DNA from: Microbacterium sp. Root53
GTDB lineage: Bacteria > Actinomycetota > Actinomycetes > Actinomycetales > Microbacteriaceae
Length of the DNA: 64,000 nt
Direction of reading: 5' to 3'
Assembly (NCBI RefSeq): GCF_001426925.1
Contig: NZ_LMFR01000001.1
Location: 300,946-364,945 of the forward strand
The notes under the pieces are model-generated. The model worked only from the letters and a program-made list of their open reading frames with translations, searched no databases and was not told where the DNA came from. This document shows, piece after piece, positions 44,103 through 54,846 of the stretch. Every line of letters starts with the position of its first letter. Positions within the stretch are counted from its first letter, which is position 1. Made by a program: the position numbers and the translations under genes.

Positions 44103-44607
44103 GAGGGCCTTCCTTCCGGGGGATGGGTCTTCGTCGAACCGGCGGCTTCGGGGGCCGTTCGCCGCCGGACCGGACGGCGACGTCGGGGCTGTAGGCGGTG
44201 CCCCGAGGATAAGAAGGCTCGTAAGATCCGGTCAATCGAAGCGCTCGGCTCGAAAGAAGCGAAAGTCGACGGGGGTTTGGCAGGTCGCCCCCCGGGCCGG
44301 GTGCTCATCAGGGGGCGACCTGCGTCGGTCGGGTGGCGCTCGCTGGGGGCGCGCCACCTGGTCCGCGCGCACGGCGGGGCCCTGGTGTCCGGCCGACCTC
44401 GGGTTCGTCGGCCGCGGGTTTGGGGAGACCTCGACGCCGCCCCAGCCGTGCGATGCCTGAGACTAGGGAGTGCTCGGGCGGCATGTCAACACCCGTCGAG
44501 CGGTTCGAAAGATCCGAAACCTGCATATCGATATGCCTGGTCGGAGGGCAGAACTTTCAGTCGCCGCCGGGGTGATGCGGCGGACCCGGTGGGCGACAAT
44601 GGAGACC
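44103..44607. other. Gene-free region with hairpins
   Basis: No credible gene. Holds CAGGTCGCCCCC/GGGGGCGACCTG (44281-44322, 18-nt loop), a second stem GGTGGCGC/GCGCCACC (44332-44358) and the 14-bp palindrome GCATATCGATATGC near 44523-44536. The last, AT-rich in a GC-rich setting, resembles a regulator site; the segment near 44210-44270 is also AT-richer and may hold the old promoter of the lyase gene. Confidence 0.4.
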
Positions 44608-45549
44608 ATGAGCCACGCCGGGAGGGCTGCCGCGCGGCGTCGGCTGCGCGCGCGGCGCAGAGTGCGCGCCGTCGCGCTGCTGATCCTCGCCGTCGCGCTC
44701 GGGATGGGGGCGTTCGCCGTCCTCTCGCCGCTGCTCGCGGGCGCCGAGAAGGCGAGCGCGGTGCCTTCCCTCGTCGACCAGCCGCCGGTGGCGGCCGCGC
44801 TCCCGGCCCCGCGCGTGGAGCAGGTCGAGGCATCGGAGGCGCCCTGCGAGGCGCCGGAGGTCGTCGCCGCGCTCCGCGACTCCGATGCGGACGCTCTCGT
44901 GGCCGCGTTCGGTGGCGGGGAGTCGCTGCGGCAGGCGGTGCTCGACGGCGCGGCGCCCTGCGTGCGCCTGGACGATCCGGCGATGCCGTGGGTGGTCGTC
45001 AACAAGCTGCGTCCGCTCGATCCGATCGACTATGCGCCGCGGGAGGTGCGCCGGCCCGCGGCGCGCGTCGCCGACGTCGGTCTTCGTGCCGACGCCCTGG
45101 CCGCCTTCGAGCGGCTCGCCGACGCCGCGGCCGAGGGTGCCGGGAGGATCGCGCTGTACAGCGGGTACCGCTCCTACGACACCCAGGTCTCGACCTATGC
45201 GGCGCAGGTGGGCGCGCGCGGCGGCGGGGCGGACGCCCTGTCCGCCCGTCCCGGTCACAGCGAGCATCAGCTGGGGCTGGCCGCCGACGTCGTGGCGTGC
45301 GGCGCGTGGGGGTGCGGCGACATCTATGAGGTGGGCGGGACCGCGCAGGGGCGCTGGCTCGCCGAGAACGCGTGGCGCTACGGATGGATCGTCCGCTACG
45401 AGGCCGGGCGCAGTGTGACGACCGGCTACGACGCCGAGCCCTGGCACCTGCGCTACGTGGGCCGGGGCATCGCCGAGGCGTACCAGGCGGGCGGCTTCCA
45501 CACGCTCGAGGAGTTCTTCGGCCTGCCTGCCGCGCCGGACTACGACTGA
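44608..45549 (+). CDS. D-alanyl-D-alanine carboxypeptidase, VanY/M15 family
   Basis: 313 residues. One N-terminal anchor helix (VRAVALLILAVALGMGAFAVL) after an Arg-rich start, then a ~90-residue linker domain. The M15 zinc site is visible: SGYRSYDTQ (from Ser185), His217 and the following Asp in GHSEHQLGLAADV, and His280 in EPWHLRYVG. It trims D-Ala from peptidoglycan stem peptides at the outer face. ATG at 44608 has GACAAT ending 7 nt upstream; an ATG at 44599 would add three residues. Not linked to a vancomycin-resistance cluster here. Confidence 0.88.
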   Translation: MSHAGRAAARRRLRARRRVRAVALLILAVALGMGAFAVLSPLLAGAEKASAVPSLVDQPPVAAALPAPRVEQVEASEAPCEAPEVVAALRDSDADALVAAFGGGESLRQAVLDGAAPCVRLDDPAMPWVVVNKLRPLDPIDYAPREVRRPAARVADVGLRADALAAFERLADAAAEGAGRIALYSGYRSYDTQVSTYAAQVGARGGGADALSARPGHSEHQLGLAADVVACGAWGCGDIYEVGGTAQGRWLAENAWRYGWIVRYEAGRSVTTGYDAEPWHLRYVGRGIAEAYQAGGFHTLEEFFGLPAAPDYD

Positions 45550-45553
45550 GCGC

Positions 45554-47689
45554 TCAGAACAGCGTCGCGGCCTCCGGGATCGCGCGTCGCTCGGTCGCCC
45601 TCGTCGCCGCGGCCCGCCCGCGCGAGGTCGTCACGACCCGCGACGCCGTGGCGGCCGCCGGCGCGGGCCGGCGCCACGGATCCCCGTCGGAGCGGCCGTC
45701 GAGCCGGTGCGCCCGGATGAGCGGTCGGATGCGCTGCGACAGCATCGTCCGGTACGCCTGCGGCGCGTTGACGGAGGCGCCCGGATACAGGCCGCGGTAG
45801 GCGGGCAGGAGCTCCGGATGCTCTCGCGCGAGCCAGCGCATGAACCACGGCTTCACCCCGGGTCGCAGGTGCAGCGCGCCGTGCACGACCCGGGCCGCGC
45901 CCGCGGCCTTCACCCGGGCGAGCGCGGCGTCGAGCGCCTCGGGGGAGTCGGAGAGGTGGGGGAGGATCGGCATCAGGAACACCGACACCGCGAAGCCCGC
46001 GTCGGCCGCCGCGCGCACCGTGTCGAGGCGGGCCTGCGCCGTCGGTGTCCCCGGCTCGATCGCCTGCTGCAGCTCGTCGTCGTAGACCGCGATGGAGAAG
46101 GCGAGCTGGATCGGCACATCCTGCTTCAGCCGCGTCAGCAGCGGCAGGTCGCGCCTCAGCAGCGAGCCCTTGGTCAGGATCGAGAAGGGCGTGCCCGACT
46201 CCGCCAGAGCGGTCGTGATGCCCGGCATGAGCTTGTAGCGACCCTCGGCCCGCTGGTACGGATCGGTGTTCGTGCCGAGGGCGACCGGCTCACGGCGCCA
46301 CGACGACCGCGCGAGCTCCCGCCGCAGCACCTCGTCGACGTTCACCTTCACGACGATCTGCGAGTCGAAGTCGCGCCCGGCATCCAGGTCGAGATACTCG
46401 TGCGTCCCCCGGGCGAAGCAGTTGTGGCTGATCACGCCGTTCGCGACGAAGTCCCCCGTGCCGGTGGTGATGTCCACCATGTCGATGTCGTGCCCGAGGT
46501 CGTCCACGGACACGACACGCAGATCGGCGGCGGTCTTCACAGCGTCGCCGATGAGCTGCTGCTTCCCGCTGAGCGCCGGCCGGGTGGCGTCGAAGAACCG
46601 CTGCCGCATCGGCAGCCCTCCTGTCACTCGCACGGACCGCACGCCATTGGGCCGGGGTGGTTCGATGACGCACGGGATGCCGACGGCCTCCAGGGACTCA
46701 GCGGTCAGGGAGAGCAGTTCTTCATCCTTGTTGCTGATCCGCAGGACGCCTCGCGAGCAGCTCCCCTCCGCATCGAAGATTCCGGCGAGGAAACCCGCCC
46801 GCCATTCGCGGGACCGCGTTCGCGGGATCGTGATCAGATGCTCGATCGCCGCGACGTCTTCCACGCGTGCGGTGTGGATCGCGATCATCTGCTTGCGTGC
46901 GCCCTCCGCGGCGCTGAAGGTTCGCGTTCGCGTGGGAACGCCGGAACGATCGAGGAAGTCCCGCGATCGGTCCAGGGCGGCGCGGTCGGTCTCCGTGAGC
47001 GCCAAGCGGAACATGTGGATGTCGCGGATGCGATCCGCGCTCCGATACGAGCGATGGAAGATCATCCCGTCGCCCCGGATCATGCCGGCGAGGTAGCCGC
47101 GTCGGTAGTGCGGCGTCGGCGATGCGGAGTCGGGCGGCGGCCCGCCGATGCCGAATCCCATCAAGCGGTTGAGGGCGGTGAGGTGGGGGCGCTGCTCGGG
47201 GCCCGTGGTGGCGCCGTGGACATGCTTCCAGCCCCTGTCGGTCAGGAACCGATGGTCGCCGCTCGCCGTGATCTCGGTGCCGTCGGCCAGCGTGACGCGA
47301 TACGCGCGCTTTCTCGACGGCCACTTCGCGCGGACCGTCGTGCGCACGTAGCGTCGGTAGGCACCGTGCCGCTCGGTGCCGACGATCTCGTCGCCGACGC
47401 GGATCTCACGAAGCGGAACCTGGCGGCCGTCGGCCCGCAGGATCAGGGTGTCTGGGCTGAGGCAGTACACGCAGGCATGCGTGCATCCGCGATACGGGTT
47501 GATCGTCCAGTCGAACGGCATGCTGCTCGAGCGCGGCACATGGTTGAGGGCCGACTTGGCGGCGACCTCGTGGAACGTCACGCCCGCGAACTCGGGCGTC
47601 GTCACCGACCGGACGAGTCCGTCGAGCTGCTCCATTCCGGGCAGCGCGTCGGGGTCCGAGACGCCGAGCTCCTGTCCCTGCCATCGCAT
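45554..47689 (-). CDS. Rv2578c-family radical SAM protein containing an intein
   Basis: 711-residue precursor; 363 residues after splicing. The host protein starts MRWQGQELGV and has the cluster motif CTHACVYC (Cys69, Cys73, then the third Cys), followed after the intein by FARGTHEYLDLDAG and the SPP lyase/Rv2578c-type segments NVDEVLRRELA, LGTNTDPYQRAE, LTKGSLLRRD and LMPILPHLSDS. The intein (residues 76-423) splits the protein exactly before the third cluster Cys, so the cluster can form only after splicing. ATG at 47689 matches the normal family N-terminus; the frame is open 36 codons further up. Substrate unknown. Confidence 0.92.
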   Translation of the reverse strand: MRWQGQELGVSDPDALPGMEQLDGLVRSVTTPEFAGVTFHEVAAKSALNHVPRSSSMPFDWTINPYRGCTHACVYCLSPDTLILRADGRQVPLREIRVGDEIVGTERHGAYRRYVRTTVRAKWPSRKRAYRVTLADGTEITASGDHRFLTDRGWKHVHGATTGPEQRPHLTALNRLMGFGIGGPPPDSASPTPHYRRGYLAGMIRGDGMIFHRSYRSADRIRDIHMFRLALTETDRAALDRSRDFLDRSGVPTRTRTFSAAEGARKQMIAIHTARVEDVAAIEHLITIPRTRSREWRAGFLAGIFDAEGSCSRGVLRISNKDEELLSLTAESLEAVGIPCVIEPPRPNGVRSVRVTGGLPMRQRFFDATRPALSGKQQLIGDAVKTAADLRVVSVDDLGHDIDMVDITTGTGDFVANGVISHNCFARGTHEYLDLDAGRDFDSQIVVKVNVDEVLRRELARSSWRREPVALGTNTDPYQRAEGRYKLMPGITTALAESGTPFSILTKGSLLRRDLPLLTRLKQDVPIQLAFSIAVYDDELQQAIEPGTPTAQARLDTVRAAADAGFAVSVFLMPILPHLSDSPEALDAALARVKAAGAARVVHGALHLRPGVKPWFMRWLAREHPELLPAYRGLYPGASVNAPQAYRTMLSQRIRPLIRAHRLDGRSDGDPWRRPAPAAATASRVVTTSRGRAAATRATERRAIPEAATLF
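46421..47464 (-). other. Intein with LAGLIDADG homing endonuclease domain
   Basis: 348 residues inside the radical SAM gene. Splicing motifs: Cys1 in CLSPDTLIL (block A), TASGDHRFLT with the block-B His, DMVDITTGTGDFVANGV (block F) and ISHN followed by Cys+1 (block G). Two dodecapeptide motifs, GYLAGMIRGDG and GFLAGIFDAEG, with catalytic Asp and Glu, show an intact homing endonuclease. Class 1 (Cys1, Asn-terminal, Cys+1) splicing is expected. Everything is in frame and complete, so it is probably active. Confidence 0.93.
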
Positions 47690-47795
47690 GGATTCATCGA
47701 ACACCCGTTCTATCGCCAAGTCAAGCGAGATCAGAACACATGTGCGAAGCGATCCGGCCCTGGTGGCGCGGGTGCGCGCGTGCGAGACTGCGGGC

Positions 47796-48526
47796 ATGAC
47801 CGCGCGACTCGCCCTCCGAACCCTCGCTCCGATCGTCCTGGCCGGATCGCTGCTGATCGCCGGCTGCTCGGCCGGCGGCGAGGAGGAGGCGCCCGAGGGG
47901 GCGACCCGCCCGCGGAGTCCTCCGCGCCCGCGGAGACGCCCGCGGACGAGGCGCCGTCGGGCGAGGTGGTCGATGAGGCCGTGCTCGAGGGGTACGTCGT
48001 GGCCGCGGGGCTCGAGCCGATCGACATCGAGGCCATGGGTGGGGTCGAGGGGCTCAGCGGCCTCTTCGCGGATGCGGAGATCGAGCCCGCCGAGTGCGCG
48101 GCCGCGGTCGAGAGCGGGCTCGCCATCGCCGAGACGAGCGAGAGCAGCATGGCCGTGGGCGTCGACGAGGCGACCGGCCAGTCGGGCGGAGTGGTGAGCT
48201 TCGCGGAGGCGTCGATCGCCGACGGCGCCGTGGAGTCGGGCCTGTCGAACATCGACGGCTGCGGCGAGATCACGATCACCATGGCCGACGGGACGTCGGT
48301 GACGAGCACCATCAGCGAGGTCCCGGTGTCGATCGACGGCGCCGACTCGGCGTACGGGGTGCAGACCGACTCCGTGATCGAGGGCACCGGCGCGATGAGC
48401 TCCGTGACCGTCACGGCGCTGGTCGACTCGCTCGTCGTGACCGGCAGCGCGATCGGCGGTGCGGAGGCGGCATCGGGCGCAGAGGACGTCGCCCAGCGGC
48501 TCGTGGACGCGATCGCGGCGGGCTGA
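47796..48526 (+). pseudogene. Secreted lipoprotein gene with a frameshift in a G5 run
   Basis: Starts MTARLALRTLAPIVLAGSLL with lipobox IAGC, then SAGGEEEAPEG. Just after, at a run of five G (47897-47901), the coding frame changes: the following DPPAESSAPAETPADEAPSG linker and a ~190-residue Ala/Ser/Thr-rich domain (VDEAVLEGYVVAAGLEP ... VAQRLVDAIAAG) lie in another frame and stay open to 48526. One extra G would restore a ~240-residue lipoprotein. This could be a true mutation, phase variation or a homopolymer sequencing error. The domain looks like a conserved Microbacteriaceae surface lipoprotein; function unknown. Confidence 0.7.
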
Positions 48527-48527
48527 C

Positions 48528-49517
48528 CTACACCTTGCGGCGCCGCGGCGTGAGCCGCACCTGGGGCATGGGCGGGGCGGGGATGCGCTCGTCGCCGTGC
48601 GTGACGACGTGGCCGAACCGCTCGGACCCGGCCTCCCACTCCTCGCGGGCCTCGACGATCTCGTCGTGGTCCCGGCCCACGAAGTTCCACCACATCACGA
48701 GGTCGTCCGCGAACGGCTCCCCGCCCAGCAGGAAGAACATGGCGCCGCCGATCGTCGAGACCTCGATGCCGTCGCGGTTCACGCCGAGGTAGAGCAGGTC
48801 CAGGGCGCCGAGCGCGGTCGGCTCCCCCGCTCGCCCGGCGTGCGCGACGAGGTCGCCCTCCACGGCCGCGATCGCGTACTCCCAGTCCCGGCGGAACGGG
48901 ATCCGCACGCGCGATCCGGGTGCCAGCACGACCTCCGCGCCCACGATCGGCGTGTAGACGGTGGCGGGCGAGACGACGTCCCCGAGCTCGCCGACGACCA
49001 CCGTGGCGTCCGCGTCGGCGCCCTCGAGGGCCGGGAGCCTCAGCGTCGGCAGGTCGGCATGGCGCTCGAAGTCCGGACCGCCGTGGCGGCGGCTCTCCGG
49101 GAGGGCGATCCACAGCTGCAGCGCGTCGAGCGGGATGGGATCGTCGCCGACCGAATACTCCGAGTGGGAGATGCCCCGGCCCGACGTCATAATGTTCAGC
49201 ACGCCGCGGCTGATCGTGACGTCGCTGTCGATGCTGTCGCGGTGGCGGACCTCGCCCACCAGCGGCCACGTCACGGTCTGCAGTCCGATGTGAGGGTGGG
49301 GCTCCACCCGCATCAGCGCCTCCTGCGGCCCGAAGCGGTCGAAGAAGCACCATGCGCCCACGGTCGGCAGGTCGCGCTGCGGCAGCGAGCGGTGAACCGC
49401 CATGGCCCTGACGCCGCCGAGCGGCACCTCGCGGGGCTCGAGCAGCAGCTCACGAGGGCCGTCGCACGCGTCGGCGGTGAGGTCCCACTCGTCGGTCGCG
49501 GCGTCGAGGCGCGTCAT
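48528..49517 (-). CDS. Pirin family protein
   Basis: 329-residue bicupin. The N-terminal metal site PHPHIGLQTVTWPLVGEV and RHRDSI, then the TSGRGISHSEYS segment, are pirin hallmarks. Bacterial pirins may have quercetin dioxygenase activity or bind partner proteins; which applies here is unknown. ATG at 49517 overlaps the upstream GNAT gene by 4 bases. Confidence 0.92.
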   Translation of the reverse strand: MTRLDAATDEWDLTADACDGPRELLLEPREVPLGGVRAMAVHRSLPQRDLPTVGAWCFFDRFGPQEALMRVEPHPHIGLQTVTWPLVGEVRHRDSIDSDVTISRGVLNIMTSGRGISHSEYSVGDDPIPLDALQLWIALPESRRHGGPDFERHADLPTLRLPALEGADADATVVVGELGDVVSPATVYTPIVGAEVVLAPGSRVRIPFRRDWEYAIAAVEGDLVAHAGRAGEPTALGALDLLYLGVNRDGIEVSTIGGAMFFLLGGEPFADDLVMWWNFVGRDHDEIVEAREEWEAGSERFGHVVTHGDERIPAPPMPQVRLTPRRRKV

Positions 49518-49861
49518 GCCGGGGACTCGCCCTGCGTCGCCGCGTCGAGCGGGGTGCCGCCCGGCCACTCCACGACCGCGCCGGCCACCTCGTTCTTCTG
49601 CAGATACGCCGCCACGAACGGGCACAGGGGGATGATCGTGTCGCCGCGGCGCGCGACGTCCGCGAGCGCCTCGGCGGCGAGCGTGTCGCCGAGCCCCTGC
49701 CCGCGGAAGGCGGGATCGATCTCGGTCGCGATCATCCGGATCCGGCCCTGGCCCTGCTCGAACCGGATGAAGCCGGCGACCGTGTCCTCGTGGGTCGCGT
49801 CCGACAGGTGCAGCTCGTACCGGCTCGCGTCGTCGTTGCGGGTCACCTTCAGGTCTGCCAT
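49514..49861 (-). CDS. Small GNAT-fold N-acetyltransferase (YidJ/COG2388 type)
   Basis: 115 residues. The acetyl-CoA pyrophosphate loop is RGQGLGDTLAAEAL after MIATEIDPAF, and IIPLCPFVAAYLQKN is the strand-helix end that marks this mini-GNAT family. Substrate unknown. Ribosome-binding site GAAGGAG 5-6 nt upstream; it is coupled to pirin (ATGA overlap). Confidence 0.9.
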   Translation of the reverse strand: MADLKVTRNDDASRYELHLSDATHEDTVAGFIRFEQGQGRIRMIATEIDPAFRGQGLGDTLAAEALADVARRGDTIIPLCPFVAAYLQKNEVAGAVVEWPGGTPLDAATQGESPA

Positions 49862-49983
49862 GCGGGCTCCTTCCGTCGGGCTCCCACGCTACGGCGTGGC
49901 GCCGACGCGGGGAAGGCTCGTCCCCAGGGCCGGAGGGCGCCGGGTCGCCGGCGACGCCCAGGGGACGTGTCGGAGCCCGCGCC

Positions 49984-49989
49984 TAGACT
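49984..49989 (+). promoter_or_regulatory. -10 hexamer TAGACT of recQ
   Basis: Ends 7 nt before the GTG at 49997 and helps set that start within a longer open frame. Confidence 0.5.
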
Positions 49990-49996
49990 CGAGCGC

Positions 49997-52078
<2,082 letters not shown>

Positions 52079-52199
52079 CACCGCCTCCGCTCGCGCCGGC
52101 GGGGCCCACGTCTGCCGTGCGCTCGACCCGCCCGAACGCGCGCCGCCGGCCACCGCGCAGGCGGCTGATCTCCCAGTCGGCATATGGCCCATGAACCGG

Positions 52200-52345
52200 G
52201 ACCGCGAACCCTTCGTCGGCTAACGACACGCCGGTGTCCCGGAATCCAGGTGGACGGAAGTCCGATCTCGACGCCGATCGATCTGGGTGCCCAGACCGCG
52301 GATGCCGATGGCAAGGTCACCTTCCGGTGGACGGTGGGCGCCGGG
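52200..52345 (+). pseudogene. Fragment of an Ig-like surface-protein domain
   Basis: The short plus-strand frame reads STPIDLGAQTADADGKVTF, followed by RWTV, closely resembling the repeated Ig-like domains of actinobacterial wall-anchored proteins. No start, signal peptide or anchor accompanies it, and it stops at 52390. Probably debris of a lost surface-protein gene in the 536-bp gap between recQ and the next gene. Confidence 0.35.
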
Positions 52346-52391
52346 CGGCGGCTCACACGGAGTGAGATGACGCCACGGCATGAGGCGTGAC

Positions 52392-52426
52392 GCGGCGGCG
52401 GTCCGGATGATCCGGGCCGCCGCCGT
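52392..52426. terminator. Hairpin in the recQ-acyl-CoA oxidase gap
   Basis: CGGCGGCGGTCCGGAT and ATCCGGGCCGCCGCCG form a long stem with minimal loop. The rest of the gap (52079-52614) shows only GC-rich DNA and the Ig-like fragment. Confidence 0.5.
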
Positions 52427-52614
52427 CGTCTGTCCCCGTCCGCCGCCGCTGTCGTGCGCGCACAATGGTCCCGCCGCACGTCGGCGCCCGCGACTGTGGC
52501 TCAGTGACAAGGTCCTCGCGCCCGGCTTGTCGCAGACCTACGGTGATCACATCGCCCCCTCCGTCCCCGTCGAGGCGGGCCCGGCCCATTCCACGATCCC
52601 CGTGAGAGGCAGAC

Positions 52615-54705
52615 ATGGCAGACACCGCTGTTCGCCCCCAGACCGCCGACCCGACGCCCGCCCACAAGGCCGGGCCCGAGACGGCGCCCCGCATCGACGT
52701 CCCCCTCGTCACCGACCGGCTGCTCGGCACGTGGGCGGACGTCCGCCGCGCGTCGCGCGAGATGCTGAAGGACTCCGCGTTCTGGCGCGTCGACGGGCTC
52801 ACCCACCACGAGCACCGCGCGCGCGTCTTCGAACAGCTCGGCAAGCTGGTCGAGCACAGGTCCATCTCGCGCGCGCTCCCGGTCGAGTACGGCGGCGAGA
52901 ACAACAACGGCGGCAACCTCGCGAGCTTCGAGGAGCTCGTGCTCGCCGATCCGAGTCTTCAGATCAAGGCGGGCGTGCAGTGGGGCCTGTTCGGCTCCGC
53001 GATCTACCAGCTGGGAACGAAGAAGCACCACGACAAGTGGCTGCGCGACGTCTTCGAGCTGAAGATCCCCGGCGCGTTCGCCATGACCGAGACCGGCCAC
53101 GGCTCGGACGTCGCCGCGATCGGGACCACCGCGACCTACGACGCGGCGACCGAGGAGTTCGTGATCCACACGCCGTTCCGCGGCGCCTGGAAGGACTACC
53201 TCGGCAACGCCGCGGTCGACGGCCGGGCGGCGACCGTGTTCGCGCAGCTCATCAGCGGCGGCGTGAACTACGGCGTGCACTGTTTCTTCGTGCCCCTTCG
53301 CGACGAGGACGGGCAGTTCCTGCCGGGCGTCGGCGGCGAGGACGACGGCGTCAAGGGCGGCCTCAACGGCATCGACAACGGCCGTCTGCACTTCGACCAC
53401 GTGCGCGTGCCGCGCGAGAACCTGCTCAACCGCTATGGCGACGTCGCGCCGGACGGCACTTACTCGAGCCCGATCGCCAGCCCGGGCCGCCGCTTCTTCA
53501 CGATGCTCGGCGCGCTCGTGCAGGGCCGCGTCTCGCTCGACGGGTCGGCCACCACGGCGGCGGCGCTGGCGCTGAACATCGCGATCACCTACGGCAACCA
53601 GCGCCGCCAGTTCGCCGGCGCGACCGGCGCCGAGACGGTCCTGATGGACTACGCGAAGCACCAGCGTCGCCTCCTGCCGCGGCTCGCGATCACGTACGCG
53701 CAGGCGTTCGCGCACGACGAGCTGCTGCAGAAGTTCCACGGCGTGTTCGGCGGCGAGACCGACACCGAGGAGAACCGCGAGGACCTCGAGACCCTCGCGG
53801 CCACGCTCAAGCCGCTGTCGACCTGGCACGCGCTGGACGCCATCCAGGAGGCCCGCGAGGCCTGCGGCGGCGCGGGCTACCTCGCCGAGAACCGCCTCGT
53901 GACCCTGCGTCAGGACCTCGACGTGTACGTCACCTTCGAGGGCGACAACAACGTGCTGCTGCAGCTCGTCGGCAAGCGCCTGCTCGCGGACTACGCCAAG
54001 CAGCTGCGCAGCAAGGACCCCAAGGAGATCGCCGCCTTCGTCGTCGGCCAGACCGCCGGCAAGGTGTTCCACGGGGCGGGCCTGCGGCAGCTCGGGCAGG
54101 CGGTGGCGGACTTCGGATCCACGGCGCGATCCGTGGAGCTCGGCCTGCGCGCCAAGGACCAGCACGAGCTGCTCGCCGACCGCGTGCAGAGCATGGTCGG
54201 CGAGCTCGCGGCGCGCCTGCGTCCCGCGTCCAAGCTCGACCCGGTCGCCGCCGCCGACCTGTTCAACGAGAACCAGGTCGAGCTGCTCGAGGCGGCCCGC
54301 GCCCACGGCGAGCTCCTGCAGTGGGAGGCGTTCACCGACGCCGTGGCCTCGATCCCCGACGAGGACACCCGCCAGGTGATGATCTGGCTCCGTGACCTCT
54401 TCGGTCTGACGCTGATCGAGAAGCACCTCGCCTGGTACCTCATGCACGGCCGCCTCTCCAACCAGCGCGCGATGGCCGTGCAGCGCTACATCGACCGCCT
54501 CTGCCGCCGCCTGCGCCCGCACTCGCAGGACCTCGTCGACGCGTTCGGGTTCGCGCCCGAGCACGTGCGCGCGCCCATCGCGTCGGGTGCCGAGCAGAGC
54601 CGCCAGGATGAGGCCGCCGCGCACTACGCCGAGCTGGACGCGACCGGGCAGGCGCCCGCGCGCGAGAAGAAGCCGCCGCGCGAGAAGAAGCCCGCTCGAC
54701 GCTGA
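52615..54705 (+). CDS. Acyl-CoA dehydrogenase/oxidase family protein (acyl-CoA oxidase type)
   Basis: 696 residues, flavoenzyme of beta-oxidation. Size and sequence match acyl-CoA oxidases rather than the ~380-residue dehydrogenases: AFAMTETGHGSDVAAIGTTA (FAD/substrate loop), GLNGIDNGRLHFDHVRVPRE, ACGGAGYLAENR, and the catalytic Glu in YVTFEGDNNVLLQ. The C-terminal helical domain is followed by a basic tail KKPPREKKPARR. ATG with GAGAGG 5 nt upstream. Likely oxidises medium/long acyl-CoA using O2 or an electron acceptor. Single-gene unit. Confidence 0.9.
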   Translation: MADTAVRPQTADPTPAHKAGPETAPRIDVPLVTDRLLGTWADVRRASREMLKDSAFWRVDGLTHHEHRARVFEQLGKLVEHRSISRALPVEYGGENNNGGNLASFEELVLADPSLQIKAGVQWGLFGSAIYQLGTKKHHDKWLRDVFELKIPGAFAMTETGHGSDVAAIGTTATYDAATEEFVIHTPFRGAWKDYLGNAAVDGRAATVFAQLISGGVNYGVHCFFVPLRDEDGQFLPGVGGEDDGVKGGLNGIDNGRLHFDHVRVPRENLLNRYGDVAPDGTYSSPIASPGRRFFTMLGALVQGRVSLDGSATTAAALALNIAITYGNQRRQFAGATGAETVLMDYAKHQRRLLPRLAITYAQAFAHDELLQKFHGVFGGETDTEENREDLETLAATLKPLSTWHALDAIQEAREACGGAGYLAENRLVTLRQDLDVYVTFEGDNNVLLQLVGKRLLADYAKQLRSKDPKEIAAFVVGQTAGKVFHGAGLRQLGQAVADFGSTARSVELGLRAKDQHELLADRVQSMVGELAARLRPASKLDPVAAADLFNENQVELLEAARAHGELLQWEAFTDAVASIPDEDTRQVMIWLRDLFGLTLIEKHLAWYLMHGRLSNQRAMAVQRYIDRLCRRLRPHSQDLVDAFGFAPEHVRAPIASGAEQSRQDEAAAHYAELDATGQAPAREKKPPREKKPARR

Positions 54706-54714
54706 TCGTCCATC

Positions 54715-54753
54715 GCGCACGCGGGTCCGGGGAGTTCCCGGGCCCGCGTGCGC
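54715..54753 (+). terminator. Terminator after the acyl-CoA oxidase gene
   Basis: Arms GCGCACGCGGGTCCGGG / CCCGGGCCCGCGTGCGC (one mismatch) with a 5-nt loop, 10 nt past the stop. Confidence 0.8.
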
Positions 54754-54810
54754 GTCCGTGCGGGGGAGAGGTGCCCTGGTCGGGGCCGGGGAGGCGCTGA
54801 GCGGGCCGAT

Positions 54811-54816
54811 TAGGAT
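54811..54816 (+). promoter_or_regulatory. -10 box (TAGGAT) of the surface-protein operon
   Basis: TAGGAT about 30 nt before the ATG at 54847, leaving a short leader with GAGGGGG as ribosome-binding site. No obvious -35 box. Confidence 0.45.
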
Positions 54817-54846
54817 ACCGGTCAGGAGTCGGCGAGGGGGTGCGCG

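Noticed and set aside
44495..44540. Possible tRNA-like segment around GGTTCGAAAGATCCGAAACC
   Set aside because: No acceptor stem, anticodon arm or CCA-end partner can be drawn; it is only a short inverted repeat.
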